From an uncultured Kineothrix sp. (lineage in GTDB: Bacteria > Bacillota > Clostridia > Lachnospirales > Lachnospiraceae), in assembly GCA_910588855.1 (NCBI GenBank), contig CAJUSR010000006.1, positions 107,980 to 171,979 on the forward strand: a stretch of DNA of 64,000 nt, read 5' to 3'. Below, one piece after another: positions 1 to 8,699 of this stretch. The position numbers and the translations under genes were made by a program. Each line of letters opens with the position of its first letter. Position 1 is the stretch's first letter. The notes under the pieces were generated by a model. That model was not told the origin of the DNA. It worked only from the letters and a program-made list of their open reading frames with translations, and made no database searches.

Positions 1-19
1 GCCCTGATATCCAATCAAC

Positions 20-1456
20 TTATTCCCTATACTTTCGATTTTCTTCATCCGCTTCCTCCTTCCCCTGATTTGGCAAGGTAAAACCGATACACGTTCCTTT
101 TCCCGGCTCGCTTTCTATCTCAAGCACGCTGCCGTGAAGCTGCAGGATTTCTTTACAAAGAGCCAGCCCTAATCCTGCCCCGTTCTTGCTTCTGGCGCGG
201 GATTTGTCCACCATATAAAAGGCTTTCACTACATTTCGTTGTTCTTCCCGGGGTATCCCCACTCCGTAGTCTTTCACCACAAACCGGTATCCTGTTTCCA
301 ACCTGTGTCCCTCAACTTCTATCATACCCCCTGCTTCCGAAGCCTTACAGGCATTGTCGATTAAATTGATTAAAACGGTTTTAATCAGGTTTATTTCCGC
401 CCATACCATTCCACTGTCATAACGATACCGGAATCTCTGTCCCCCGCCTACAAACATATCTTCCAAATAACGAAAAATACTTTCTGCAGAAACATTCTGA
501 AATTCCGTCTCTTCCCTCTTTGTCACAATAATATCCAGCAGGCGCAGCGCCATTGCCTCCAGCCGCTTTCCTTCCGTATAAATATAATTGGCGGACATGA
601 AACTTTTTTCCTCATCCAGCTTATGGGAACGGAGCATGTCCGCATAACCTATAATTGCTGTCAGCGGCGTTTTTAATTCATGGGCAAAAGCCGCCACAAA
701 GTTTTCCCTGTCCTGAATCCCCTCTTCCAATTTCCCGATATTCTCTTCCAATGTATTGGCCATATCATTGAAGTCTTTTGTCAGCAGCCCCAGCTCATCG
801 TCGCTGACCTGTCTGGCCCTGTAGGAATAATCTCCTGCCGCCATCCGTTTCGTGGCTTTTGTCAGCAAACGGATAGGCTTTGTCAGCCACGAGGAAATGA
901 AATGCATAATAAGAGTCCCTGCTATCAGCATGGCTATCGTCACCCTGCGGTATACGGAAAACCCCAATTCCCTCTCCCTGAACACATCCGAAATATCCCG
1001 CATGGTCTCCAGATAAAGGATTCTGTCCAAAGTATCCACCGTCGCCCCCGTCTGCACATAATACCCTTCTGACATTTTGATTACCCGATAGGTTTTTGTG
1101 CTTTTATCTGTCTGCTCCAATAAGGCTCCGTCCGCTTCAAATCCATCGCTTGCATACAAAATCTTCCTGTTTTCATCCGAAATCCTTAAAAGACGGCTGG
1201 TTCCATGCCCGCCCGTCTCCAGATTCGATGCGATTTCCTCTATCGTATTGTCCTGTAAAATATTATATTTTGCGGGTACATTAAGAGCCGCCGTTTCAAA
1301 CGCAAAGCTTAGGATACTGTTTTCGTCCAATGCCTGCTCCACTTCCCTGGCTAACGATGTTTCAAATACATAATTGACGAAAAAATACCCGCTGAACCCC
1401 AATGCTACCGCCATAACGATAATAGTCCACAGCAGAAGTTTTAAAGAAAATTTCAT
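20..1456 (-). CDS. Sensor histidine kinase (HAMP, HisKA, HATPase)
   Basis: Membrane sensor kinase of a two-component system, 478 aa. A first membrane helix lies at about residues 7-30, an extracellular sensor loop follows, and a second helix at about 171-190 leads into a HAMP linker (about 190-245). The phospho-acceptor His is H259 in FAHELKTPLTAIIGY. An N box (LINLIDNACKAS), G1 box (DYGVGIP) and G2 box (GAGLGLALCKEI) complete a normal ATPase domain. The start codon overlaps the response-regulator stop by 4 bases (ATGA), so it is the third gene of a coupled operon. The signal is unknown. The secreted VCBS protein encoded upstream could be a partner or a target; that part is inference. Confidence 0.93.
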   Translation of the reverse strand: MKFSLKLLLWTIIVMAVALGFSGYFFVNYVFETSLAREVEQALDENSILSFAFETAALNVPAKYNILQDNTIEEIASNLETGGHGTSRLLRISDENRKILYASDGFEADGALLEQTDKSTKTYRVIKMSEGYYVQTGATVDTLDRILYLETMRDISDVFRERELGFSVYRRVTIAMLIAGTLIMHFISSWLTKPIRLLTKATKRMAAGDYSYRARQVSDDELGLLTKDFNDMANTLEENIGKLEEGIQDRENFVAAFAHELKTPLTAIIGYADMLRSHKLDEEKSFMSANYIYTEGKRLEAMALRLLDIIVTKREETEFQNVSAESIFRYLEDMFVGGGQRFRYRYDSGMVWAEINLIKTVLINLIDNACKASEAGGMIEVEGHRLETGYRFVVKDYGVGIPREEQRNVVKAFYMVDKSRARSKNGAGLGLALCKEILQLHGSVLEIESEPGKGTCIGFTLPNQGKEEADEENRKYRE

Positions 1457-2112
1457 TGCGGTACCTCTAAGCGGTATCCTACTTTATATACCGCCACCAG
1501 ATTATGTTCCCATCCCAGTTTCTTCCTCAGGCGCTGCACATGGAGGTCCAACGTCCGGCTGTCCCCGAAATATTCGCCTTCCCAAACCGCTTCATACAGC
1601 TTCTCCCTGAACAATGCCACGTTTTTATTTTTAATAAAAAGTAAAAGCAGCCCAAACTCTTTGTTTGTCAAAACTACCGGCTTACCGTTTTTTGTTACCC
1701 TTCTGGCTTCTACATCCACCACCACATCCCCCGCTGTCAGATGTTGTTCCGTTTTGTTGTAGCGCCGCAAGACAGCCTCCACTCTGGCAACCAGCTCCAC
1801 TACATCAAAGGGCTTTACCAAATAATCGTCCGCCCCCAGCTTCAAACCTTTTACCTTGTCTTTTACCTCATGCTTTGCCGTAATAAAAATAACCGGTACG
1901 CCAAAAGGCCGGATATAATCCATAACATCATAGCCATCGGCCCCGGGAAGCATAATATCTAAAAGAATCAAATCAAAATTTTCTTGCTCAATCCGATTGA
2001 TTGCTTCCAGGCCATCCTGCACGGAAACACAGTGATATCCTGCCGAAGACAAGTTTAAATCAATCAAATCGCAAATCGCCTTTTCATCATCCACAATCAA
2101 TATCCGTATCAT
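1453..2112 (-). CDS. OmpR/PhoB-family response regulator
   Basis: DNA-binding response regulator, 219 aa from the start used here. The receiver domain has the acidic pair VDDE at residues 8-9, phospho-acceptor D52 in LLDIMLPG, and the conserved Lys in YLVKPFD. A C-terminal winged helix ends in DLHVQRLRKKLGW...VGYRLE. The longest frame runs 24 codons further upstream, but that part overlaps the previous gene. The ATG at 2112 overlaps the stop of the VCBS gene as ATGA and gives a normal receiver start (MIRILIVDDE). It works with the kinase immediately downstream, with which it also shares a 4-base overlap. Confidence 0.95.
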   Translation of the reverse strand: MIRILIVDDEKAICDLIDLNLSSAGYHCVSVQDGLEAINRIEQENFDLILLDIMLPGADGYDVMDYIRPFGVPVIFITAKHEVKDKVKGLKLGADDYLVKPFDVVELVARVEAVLRRYNKTEQHLTAGDVVVDVEARRVTKNGKPVVLTNKEFGLLLLFIKNKNVALFREKLYEAVWEGEYFGDSRTLDLHVQRLRKKLGWEHNLVAVYKVGYRLEVPQ

Positions 2113-3257
2113 TTCTCCGATTTCCACCCCCAATAAGCCCGTGCATTTTCTACCACTTCTTCCATCGTATCTTCTTCCCCGCACCGGTAAGCGCCCTTTA
2201 TCTCCGTATCCGCCGAAAAGCCTCCTGTCCGCTGATAGTAAACGGCATAATCGCTTTTTACAATCAGCTCATGCCCATTGCCCTCATAACTATAGCGCGC
2301 CAACACTATAATATCTTTCAGCCCGTCCCCGTCAATATCCCGGCAATTAATCCCCTTCAATGCATACAGGTTATCGTATTCCCCCATAGGCTGAAGGCTC
2401 CATACAATATATCCTTGCTCATTGACAAGATAAATCATAAAAATATTATAATCCGCTATACTGTACATTCCGGGAACAACCTGAAGCCTCCCCAGTTTTT
2501 CAAAATTCCTGAAATAACACTGTTCCGAAATAATCCGAAGCCCTGCCTTTTGCAATTCCTCCAAAGTTGCCGCTGTATATAAGAACTCCGTAGAATCCCC
2601 ATCCTTTACGAAAGCAGTGATAAGCTCTATACTCTTATTCATGCCAAAGCGGTTGATTTTATCCGAAATCCGATAATCGCGGTAGAATCCTGTTCCCTCT
2701 TCGTTCTGGAAAAGCACATCCCCCACTTTATACAGTTTCCCCGCGTAATCCCCTTCTTCCTTGATGCAGGAAGTAATCAGCACGATGTCCATCAGCCCAT
2801 CCCCGTTCAAATCCTGAAAGGAAACTGCCGAAATCCCCATATTTGGCTGGCTGGTCTGCCCTTTGTTGCAGCTGTTCGTCTCCAACTGTTCGGTCTTATA
2901 AAGAATCTCCCCATCTGCCCCGGCAAAAAGCAGGATTAAACGGTCATATTCCGCATCCATTGCCGGAATAAAAAAAACTTCGCCAAAATCCCCCATTTCA
3001 ATAGGGAATATCTGTTCTTCTATCACATCGAAACCACGACCGGCAATATCGTTTTGATACTCGATTTCCTCAAAACGCTGTTTATACCCGCCGTATTTTG
3101 ACGCTTCTTCACTGCCGTCAACGGTCTCCTGCGCTATGTTGGGCATCGCCGGCTTTTCATTTCCGGCAGCCGCAAAAACAAAACCCGGGCTGCCAAACAA
3201 TATCCAAACCATAGATATCCCCACCGCCCAATGCAGCGCCGACTTTACCCTTCTCAA
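2109..3257 (-). CDS. Secreted FG-GAP/VCBS-repeat protein
   Basis: Exported protein of 382 aa with an N-terminal signal sequence (hydrophobic stretch to about residue 29, AAA-type cleavage). Two calcium-loop motifs of the integrin/VCBS type are visible: DLNGDGLMDIVLI and DIDGDGLKDIIVL, both DxDGDGxxD-like. It starts at TTG, preceded by AAGGTGG at a workable distance. It is the first gene of the operon and overlaps the response regulator by 4 bases. The domain suggests a beta-propeller-like extracellular protein that may bind calcium. Its role is unknown; co-expression with a two-component system suggests an accessory or sensed protein. Confidence 0.75.
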   Translation of the reverse strand: MRRVKSALHWAVGISMVWILFGSPGFVFAAAGNEKPAMPNIAQETVDGSEEASKYGGYKQRFEEIEYQNDIAGRGFDVIEEQIFPIEMGDFGEVFFIPAMDAEYDRLILLFAGADGEILYKTEQLETNSCNKGQTSQPNMGISAVSFQDLNGDGLMDIVLITSCIKEEGDYAGKLYKVGDVLFQNEEGTGFYRDYRISDKINRFGMNKSIELITAFVKDGDSTEFLYTAATLEELQKAGLRIISEQCYFRNFEKLGRLQVVPGMYSIADYNIFMIYLVNEQGYIVWSLQPMGEYDNLYALKGINCRDIDGDGLKDIIVLARYSYEGNGHELIVKSDYAVYYQRTGGFSADTEIKGAYRCGEEDTMEEVVENARAYWGWKSEK

Positions 3258-3343
3258 ACTAAACCACCTTCTTTGCCAACCATTTCTACCGTTTCCTTTC
3301 TTTCACTATATCAAATGGCCGCTGTGATTTCCACCTTTTCTTT

Positions 3344-3676
3344 TCAAACCACCCCTAAAGCCTTAAAAACCGCCCATACATACGGAGCCCCAAAGCAGTT
3401 TAAACTTTTGGGCCCGGTAATCTTATGCTCCCCGTCATCCATTATCTTTTGATATGCCTGCTCAAAGGTGGCACGTGTTATGGATTTCTTTTTCCTGTCC
3501 GCAAACAGTTCCCCGCCTTTTACCCGGTAAGTAAAAGGAAGCCCTTTGGCAGTATAAATGGTTTCGCCTTGCCAAGCCGTTATGGTCTCCCACAGTTTTT
3601 CCTTGGTCACCGCCTGCCCTGCCATTCCATCTGCCATCTTCTGTCCACTTTCTGCTGCGTTTTGAATCTTCTCCAT
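3344..3676 (-). CDS. Hypothetical protein, 110 aa
   Basis: Unrecognised soluble protein of 110 aa, rich in Lys, with no signal peptide or membrane helix. The middle (TYRVKGGELFADRKKKSITRATFEQAYQKI) reads like a small DNA- or ligand-binding alpha/beta fold, and the end (GPKSLNCFGAPYVWAVFKALGVV) is hydrophobic. The reverse-strand start is preceded by a GGAGGAACG-type ribosome site. It stands alone between the two-component operon and the ferredoxin gene, all on the same strand. No function can be assigned. Confidence 0.6.
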   Translation of the reverse strand: MEKIQNAAESGQKMADGMAGQAVTKEKLWETITAWQGETIYTAKGLPFTYRVKGGELFADRKKKSITRATFEQAYQKIMDDGEHKITGPKSLNCFGAPYVWAVFKALGVV

Positions 3677-3768
3677 AAACGTTCCTCCTTAGCCATACAT
3701 CCAAATTTAATGAATATCAAATCCCCCTTTCCTGCTATTACCGACACGTTTCTACCTTACTAGACCTG

Positions 3769-4539
3769 TCAAAACGCTTGGAACAGTTGGTTCTTTTTAC
3801 GTCCACTGCAAGCCTTTTTTAGTTTCTGTACACTGGCCGCCAGCATCACTTTGCTGACGCTGCGGGCCTTCCTTGGGCAAACTGCAATACAACGCATACA
3901 GGAAATGCATTGCCCCTTTTTTGTCTCCATTGGATCGTCTTCCGGTATTGCCCCTGCCGGGCACATGGATGCGCAAATGCCGCATCTTACACACTCCTTA
4001 TCCGCTTTCGGCTTCATAGGGATGCCGTGGTACTCCTTGTACGGCCGATTGCCCGGAAGGTGCAGCTTTGGGGAATCCTCCCCTTGTTCCAACGAGTTCC
4101 TGATTGCTTCCGCAAAACCTTTTAATTCTTTCTCGTCATCCTCATCCGGCCGTCCGGCAGCAAACTGATGCATAATCGAGTGTTCCGCCACCGCCGCCAC
4201 CGCTGCCACCGGGCTAAAACCCGCCGCTTCCATCACATCGCTTAACTCCAGCAAAGTATCTTCATATTCCCGGTTTCCGTAAACCACCAATAAGACAGCC
4301 CTCGCTCCGTTGCCTTTCATCTGTTTTAACCGGGAAACGGCAATTTCCGGCACCCGCCCGCCATAAGAAGGCACCGCCGCCACACATATATCTTCCCTAT
4401 CAAATGAAAAAGAAGAAAAATCCGCCTTTCTGTTTGTTAAATCTATGTATGTGCGCTCCCTGCAAAATGAATCCATAAACAAGCCTGCCGCCTTTTTCGT
4501 TCCTCCGGTAGGGCTGAATATCATCTCATAAACTTTCAT
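3769..4539 (-). CDS. EFR1-type flavodoxin/4Fe-4S ferredoxin
   Basis: Cytoplasmic electron carrier, 256 aa from the start used here. The N-terminal half is a flavodoxin-like domain whose FMN phosphate loop is the SPTGGTKKA segment. The C-terminal half carries two classical 4Fe-4S motifs, CVRCGICASMCP and CISCMRCIAVCP. This is the layout of the EFR1 family of clostridial ferrodoxins. ATG at 4539 is chosen over 4560 because GGAGGAG lies 9 bases before it; the longer version would start at that ribosome site. No adjacent partner enzyme identifies its redox reaction. Confidence 0.85.
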   Translation of the reverse strand: MKVYEMIFSPTGGTKKAAGLFMDSFCRERTYIDLTNRKADFSSFSFDREDICVAAVPSYGGRVPEIAVSRLKQMKGNGARAVLLVVYGNREYEDTLLELSDVMEAAGFSPVAAVAAVAEHSIMHQFAAGRPDEDDEKELKGFAEAIRNSLEQGEDSPKLHLPGNRPYKEYHGIPMKPKADKECVRCGICASMCPAGAIPEDDPMETKKGQCISCMRCIAVCPRKARSVSKVMLAASVQKLKKACSGRKKNQLFQAF

Positions 4540-4639
4540 TTCCGTACTCCTCCAATCCATTATACTCTATCCCGAAAGATAGATTATGCATTTAGGTATA
4601 TAGTATATCATAAACCGCTTGGAAAAAACAATGGATGTC

Positions 4640-4670
4640 AAAAGGCTCCGCACAAATACGGAGCCTTTTT
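4640..4670 (-). terminator. Hairpin terminator after the SCP2 gene
   Basis: Inverted repeat AAAAGGCTCCG (4640-4650) / CGGAGCCTTTT (4659-4669) with an 8-base loop. It lies between the SCP2 gene and the ferredoxin gene on the minus strand, with a short T run on either side, so it can work in both directions. Confidence 0.7.
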
Positions 4671-4694
4671 ATCGTAAGATATCTTTTCTGAATT

Positions 4695-5036
4695 TTATTT
4701 TTTCTTCTTCGCCGGCTTATCGGAAAGCTGCTTTAAAAAAGACGCCTTCCCCAAATCCCCTTCCGCCTTAAGCTTGCCAATCAAAAACGCTTTTACCGGA
4801 TCAATCTTACCGTTTGCCAGCCCAATAATGGTATCCGCATTTGCCGTTACCAAAATATCACGGTCGTGGTACTCATATGGCTCCACGTTGATTTTACCGT
4901 CTTTTATCTCCACATAAAAAGCGCCTTCACCCTCCCCGGTTATGTTAAACTGGAATGCCACATGCTCCGACACTTTGCTTGCATCGGCACTGGCATATGC
5001 CTCCTTCACATTTGCCACTATCTCCTCGTAAGTCAT
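4695..5036 (-). CDS. SCP2 sterol-binding domain protein
   Basis: Small stand-alone SCP2-fold protein of 113 aa. The family pattern is clear: an amphipathic N-terminal helix (MTYEEIVANVKEAYA), a strand with FQFNITGEGEGAFYVEIKDGKINV, then the acyl-binding part ILVTANADTIIGLANGKIDPVKAFLIGKLKAEGDLGKA, and a Lys-rich tail. SCP2 proteins bind lipids or acyl groups in a hydrophobic tunnel; the ligand in clostridia is not known. The start has AGAGGAGGAACC just upstream. A terminator follows at 4640-4670, so it is probably a single-gene unit. Confidence 0.85.
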   Translation of the reverse strand: MTYEEIVANVKEAYASADASKVSEHVAFQFNITGEGEGAFYVEIKDGKINVEPYEYHDRDILVTANADTIIGLANGKIDPVKAFLIGKLKAEGDLGKASFLKQLSDKPAKKKK

Positions 5037-5169
5037 TGGTTCCTCCTCTCTGCTACATACGGTTTCATATCTTTATTTCCAGTATACTATCTTGGGTTTA
5101 AGATTTCAAGGATAATCCCGCAAAAGAGAAAGAACCCTGACCGGTACAGCTCATGCGCCCCTCCCGATG

Positions 5170-5195
5170 AAAAATGCCGTATTTTAGGCATTTTT
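5170..5195 (-). terminator. Terminator of the GH3/ABC operon
   Basis: Palindrome AAAAATGCC (5170-5178) / GGCATTTTT (5187-5195) with an 8-base AT-rich loop, ending in a T run on the minus strand. It lies about 60 bases beyond the GH3 stop codon. Confidence 0.65.
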
Positions 5196-5257
5196 CGAGA
5201 AAAGATTTAGTTTCTCTTAAGCTGCGTTTTTGCGACCTTAGTAAAACTTCATTTCTT

Positions 5258-7708
5258 TCACGCTAACTTCCGTACCAATTCTATCACACGGCCCGCGCTG
5301 CTCCTGATATCATTTTCCGAAAGCATGCCCTGTTCATACGCCTCCCTGATGCTTCTTTCGTCCTCTGTATTTCCCGGCATAATGATATCATTGCCCGCAG
5401 CGGCGCACTTCCACGGAATGCTTCCGTCCTTTGGAACAGTCGTATTCCAGTCAGACATAATTACGCCGTCAAATCCCCATTCCCTACGTGCAATCACCGT
5501 ACACAGGTCTTTATTGTTCGCCGCATGTATTCCATTCACCAGATTATAAGAACTCATCATGGCCATCGGCGCGCTCCGTTTTACCGCAATTTCAAATCCG
5601 CGGAGATATATTTCCCTCAATGCCTTTTCGGATACGTGGACGTCCACGCCCATGCGGTTGTCCTCTTGGTTATTACATGCAAAATGTTTCAGCGTCACTC
5701 CGCATCCCCTTCTGCTCTGCACGCCTTCCGTCACCGCCGCCGCCATCATCCCTGACAATAAGGGATCCTCGGAATAATACTCAAAATTCCGCCCGCATAA
5801 TGGGTTCCTTTGAATATTCATTCCCGGTGCCAGCCATAAATCCACATAAAATTCCTTCATTTCCACCGCTATCGCCCTGCCAAATTCCTTCAAAAGCTCC
5901 TCGTCCCAAGTCTGCGCCATTAATGTGCCCACCGGAAATGCGGTACAGAACTGATAATATATTTCCGCGCCTTCATGGTGTTCCATCGGCTCCAAAAAAC
6001 CGTTTTCCAAGCATCCCAGGACTCCAGCCCCATAAACTATGCCACTCTCTCTATCCGCCTCATAGCTTTGCCTCAGCCTGAGTCCTGCGGGTCCATCCGC
6101 CATAACCAGCGAACGTATGCCATATTTTTCTTCCAAAGTTTCCGCAGTCTCTCCAGCAGAACCCGGCACATGACATCCTGCGGAACCAAGCATACTGGTA
6201 TTCTGCGTAATGTTACCGTATAGAAGAGGAATTAAATCCTCCGCAGGCCAGTCCGCCGCAGGATATCGCATACAGTCTTTATGCTCTTCTTTGCCGGGTA
6301 CAAATACATATTCCGCAATCTCCTGGCCTTCTGCTTCTCCGGAAGAAGCTTCCTGCACATCTTTCTCCCAATGGCTCCCCGCCGGCTCCTGAAGCGTCTC
6401 CTGCAACGGGCAAATCCGATTCGTATGTTCAATCACTGTATGTTCCATGACATTTAATGTTGCCACATGCCGGAGCGACGCTGAATGCTCTCCGATCCAG
6501 ATTCCATACGCCCCTTTGTCAATCACCCATGCGCTTTCCTGTTCGGAAAATACTGCCAGCTGCTTTTGTTCGACAGAAACCGTCAGCCTACAGGCTTCCC
6601 CAGGCTGAAGCAACGGCGTCTTCGCAAATCCCGCCAGACGGCGGCATTCCTTCTTCCTCCCTGCCCCGGGCAAAGTTACATACACCTGCACGACTTCCCT
6701 ACCGGAATAATACCCCCCTGTATTTTGTACCTCCACATCAATTTCCATCCCATTTTCCCGGACTCTCCCTTCCAGAAATTCCATTTCAAACGTGGTATAA
6801 GAAAGTCCATATCCAAAGGGAAACAACGGTTTTACCCCAAAGCTGTCAAAGTATCGGTAGCCTACATAAATCCCTTCTTTATACTCTTCTTTTTCCAAAT
6901 CGCCGTTCAAATAACTGAAAGAGTCCGCACACGGATAATCTTCATACCGTCTGGCCCAGGTTGCTGTCAGCCTTCCTCCCGGAAATTTTTTGCCAAATAA
7001 TACATCTGAGGCCGCGCGCCCCCCTTCCTGCCCCGCCTGGGAAATATTTAAAATTGCCGATATATATTCTGCCTCTTCCAAAATATCCGTAAGCTCCACA
7101 ATCCCTCCGGCATTCAGGACAAGCACTGTTGGAATTTTTTTTTCGCTCAGGTACAAAATATCCTCCCGTTCTCTTTCGCTTAAATAGTAATCCCCCTCTG
7201 CCCTGCGCCGATCCCTGCCTTCGCCGGATATCCTGCTTATGACATAAACAGCAGCTTCCGCCCCTCTTACATCCTCATCCATAATCGGACGACCTTCCGG
7301 CAGGGCAAATGCATTTGCCGCATACGCGTCAAATGGATTTTCCACATGCTTTGCATCCTCCAATATTTTTTTCTTCCATTCATTTCTTGCAGCATCATAG
7401 CATTTTCCATATTCTTCCAGCCATCCGCTGCTTACCAAAACGGCGCCGATTTCTTTCATCCCCTGAAAAATAGAAATACTTTCCCGGCTATTCACGTCGC
7501 CGGACCCTGTACCCCCTTTGACAGTCTTTACCGCGCCGCTTCCCAAAAGAGCCACAGGCATGGATGCGTCCAGCGGAAGCAGGCCGTCATTTTTTAAAAG
7601 CACCATTCCCTCCGCCGCTATTTTCCGCGCCAGTTGTCCATGCTCTATTTCCCTCTGCGTAACACGGGAATCCAATGTTCCGCTATGCACCCGGATTTTC
7701 TTTTCCAT
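5258..7708 (-). CDS. GH3 beta-glucosidase, permuted domain order
   Basis: Glycoside hydrolase family 3 enzyme of 816 aa, without a signal peptide, so probably cytoplasmic; it would cut beta-glucosides brought in by the ABC importer. The domain order is permuted: the GH3 C-terminal alpha/beta domain comes first (about 1-280, with AEGMVLLKNDGLLPL), then a fibronectin-III-like domain (about 300-400), then the TIM barrel last (about 500-816). The barrel has KHFACNNQE and the nucleophile Asp in GVIMSDWN, close to the C-terminus. This order is known from some rumen and gut clostridial beta-glucosidases. It is the last gene of the ABC operon; a large hairpin at 7746-7820 separates it from the permease gene. 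Confidence 0.92.
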   Translation of the reverse strand: MEKKIRVHSGTLDSRVTQREIEHGQLARKIAAEGMVLLKNDGLLPLDASMPVALLGSGAVKTVKGGTGSGDVNSRESISIFQGMKEIGAVLVSSGWLEEYGKCYDAARNEWKKKILEDAKHVENPFDAYAANAFALPEGRPIMDEDVRGAEAAVYVISRISGEGRDRRRAEGDYYLSEREREDILYLSEKKIPTVLVLNAGGIVELTDILEEAEYISAILNISQAGQEGGRAASDVLFGKKFPGGRLTATWARRYEDYPCADSFSYLNGDLEKEEYKEGIYVGYRYFDSFGVKPLFPFGYGLSYTTFEMEFLEGRVRENGMEIDVEVQNTGGYYSGREVVQVYVTLPGAGRKKECRRLAGFAKTPLLQPGEACRLTVSVEQKQLAVFSEQESAWVIDKGAYGIWIGEHSASLRHVATLNVMEHTVIEHTNRICPLQETLQEPAGSHWEKDVQEASSGEAEGQEIAEYVFVPGKEEHKDCMRYPAADWPAEDLIPLLYGNITQNTSMLGSAGCHVPGSAGETAETLEEKYGIRSLVMADGPAGLRLRQSYEADRESGIVYGAGVLGCLENGFLEPMEHHEGAEIYYQFCTAFPVGTLMAQTWDEELLKEFGRAIAVEMKEFYVDLWLAPGMNIQRNPLCGRNFEYYSEDPLLSGMMAAAVTEGVQSRRGCGVTLKHFACNNQEDNRMGVDVHVSEKALREIYLRGFEIAVKRSAPMAMMSSYNLVNGIHAANNKDLCTVIARREWGFDGVIMSDWNTTVPKDGSIPWKCAAAGNDIIMPGNTEDERSIREAYEQGMLSENDIRSSAGRVIELVRKLA

Positions 7709-7745
7709 AATAGTTCTCCTTTTATTTAGTCCTTATATGCTCATT

Positions 7746-7820
7746 ATGCCTCCTGGCGTATTGTAACAGCATATGAGCCGATTTTGCAGGCATACATATC
7801 CAACAATACGCCGGAGGCAT
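7746..7820 (-). promoter_or_regulatory. Long intercistronic stem-loop before GH3
   Basis: Two arms, ATGCCTCC plus GGCGTATTGT (7746-7764, one bulged T) and ACAATACGCC plus GGAGGCAT (7803-7820), pair into an 18-bp stem with a 38-base loop. There is no T run, so it looks more like an RNA-processing or stability element between permease and hydrolase genes than a terminator. Confidence 0.5.
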
Positions 7821-7849
7821 TTATAACAGCTTATAACAGCAATTATACC

Positions 7850-8695
7850 TTATTCTTTTACACCGCCAAGAGTTACCCCTGCGATAATATATTTGGAAAG
7901 AAGCAGATAAATAATAACAATCGGAACAATCGCCACCATGATCATCATATAAATTTTTGCGCTGTCAAAATTCATATAATCCGCCCCCCTGAGCGTCGCA
8001 ATCAAAATTGGCACCGTCATTTTATCCTTTGACTGAATAATCAACGCAGGAACAAAATAGTTATTCCATGAACCTACAAAAGTGAAAATAGCCTGTACCG
8101 CAATAGCCGGTTTCATAATCGGAAGCACGATCTGATTAAAGGTCCTGAACTCCATGCTTCCGTCAATCCTCGCCGCTTCCACCAGAGACAGCGGAAGGGA
8201 TGACTGTAAATAGCTGTACATAAAGTAGAACACCGCCGGCGAAGCAATCGATGGAATAATGAGCGGGAGCAGCGAATCGTACATCCCCATCTTAGTAATC
8301 AACCGCAGGAATCCCATTGCCGTAACCTGCGTCGGCATTACGAGGATTGCCATAATAAAAGTAAACGCAACTTTTTTCAGTTTAAAGTCATACGCATAAA
8401 GCCCATAAGCCGTCAAGGACGAAAAGTATGTACAAAGTGCAGCCGAGAAACCCGATACTACCAAACTGTTTAAAATCCCCCGGAACATAGGGAAGGTTCC
8501 GTCATTCGCAACTTTGTTCAGATTGACCAGAAAATCCTTTCCCGGAAGCGCCGAAAACCCCTTCTGCAAATCTGCATGCGACCGGGTCGCATTAATAATT
8601 AAAATGTAGAAGAAGAACAGGCACATGATCGACAAAATAATCAGCACTAAATGTGCAACAATGCTCCGCAAAGCATTTGGCTTTTTTGATTCCAT
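7850..8695 (-). CDS. ABC sugar permease, MalG/UgpE type
   Basis: Inner-membrane subunit of a carbohydrate ABC importer (CUT1 type), 281 aa, with about six hydrophobic helices. The cytoplasmic EAA loop is EAARIDGSMEFRTFNQIVLPIMKPA, which contacts the ATPase. ATG at 8695 is used: it follows GGAGGAAATAGAG and lies 4 bases from the stop of the partner permease, whereas the longer frame overlaps that gene by 74 bases. No ATPase is encoded nearby; related systems share an MsmX-like ATPase encoded elsewhere. Substrate inferred from neighbours: beta-linked oligoglucosides. Confidence 0.92.
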   Translation of the reverse strand: MESKKPNALRSIVAHLVLIILSIMCLFFFYILIINATRSHADLQKGFSALPGKDFLVNLNKVANDGTFPMFRGILNSLVVSGFSAALCTYFSSLTAYGLYAYDFKLKKVAFTFIMAILVMPTQVTAMGFLRLITKMGMYDSLLPLIIPSIASPAVFYFMYSYLQSSLPLSLVEAARIDGSMEFRTFNQIVLPIMKPAIAVQAIFTFVGSWNNYFVPALIIQSKDKMTVPILIATLRGADYMNFDSAKIYMMIMVAIVPIVIIYLLLSKYIIAGVTLGGVKE

Positions 8696-8699
8696 ACCT

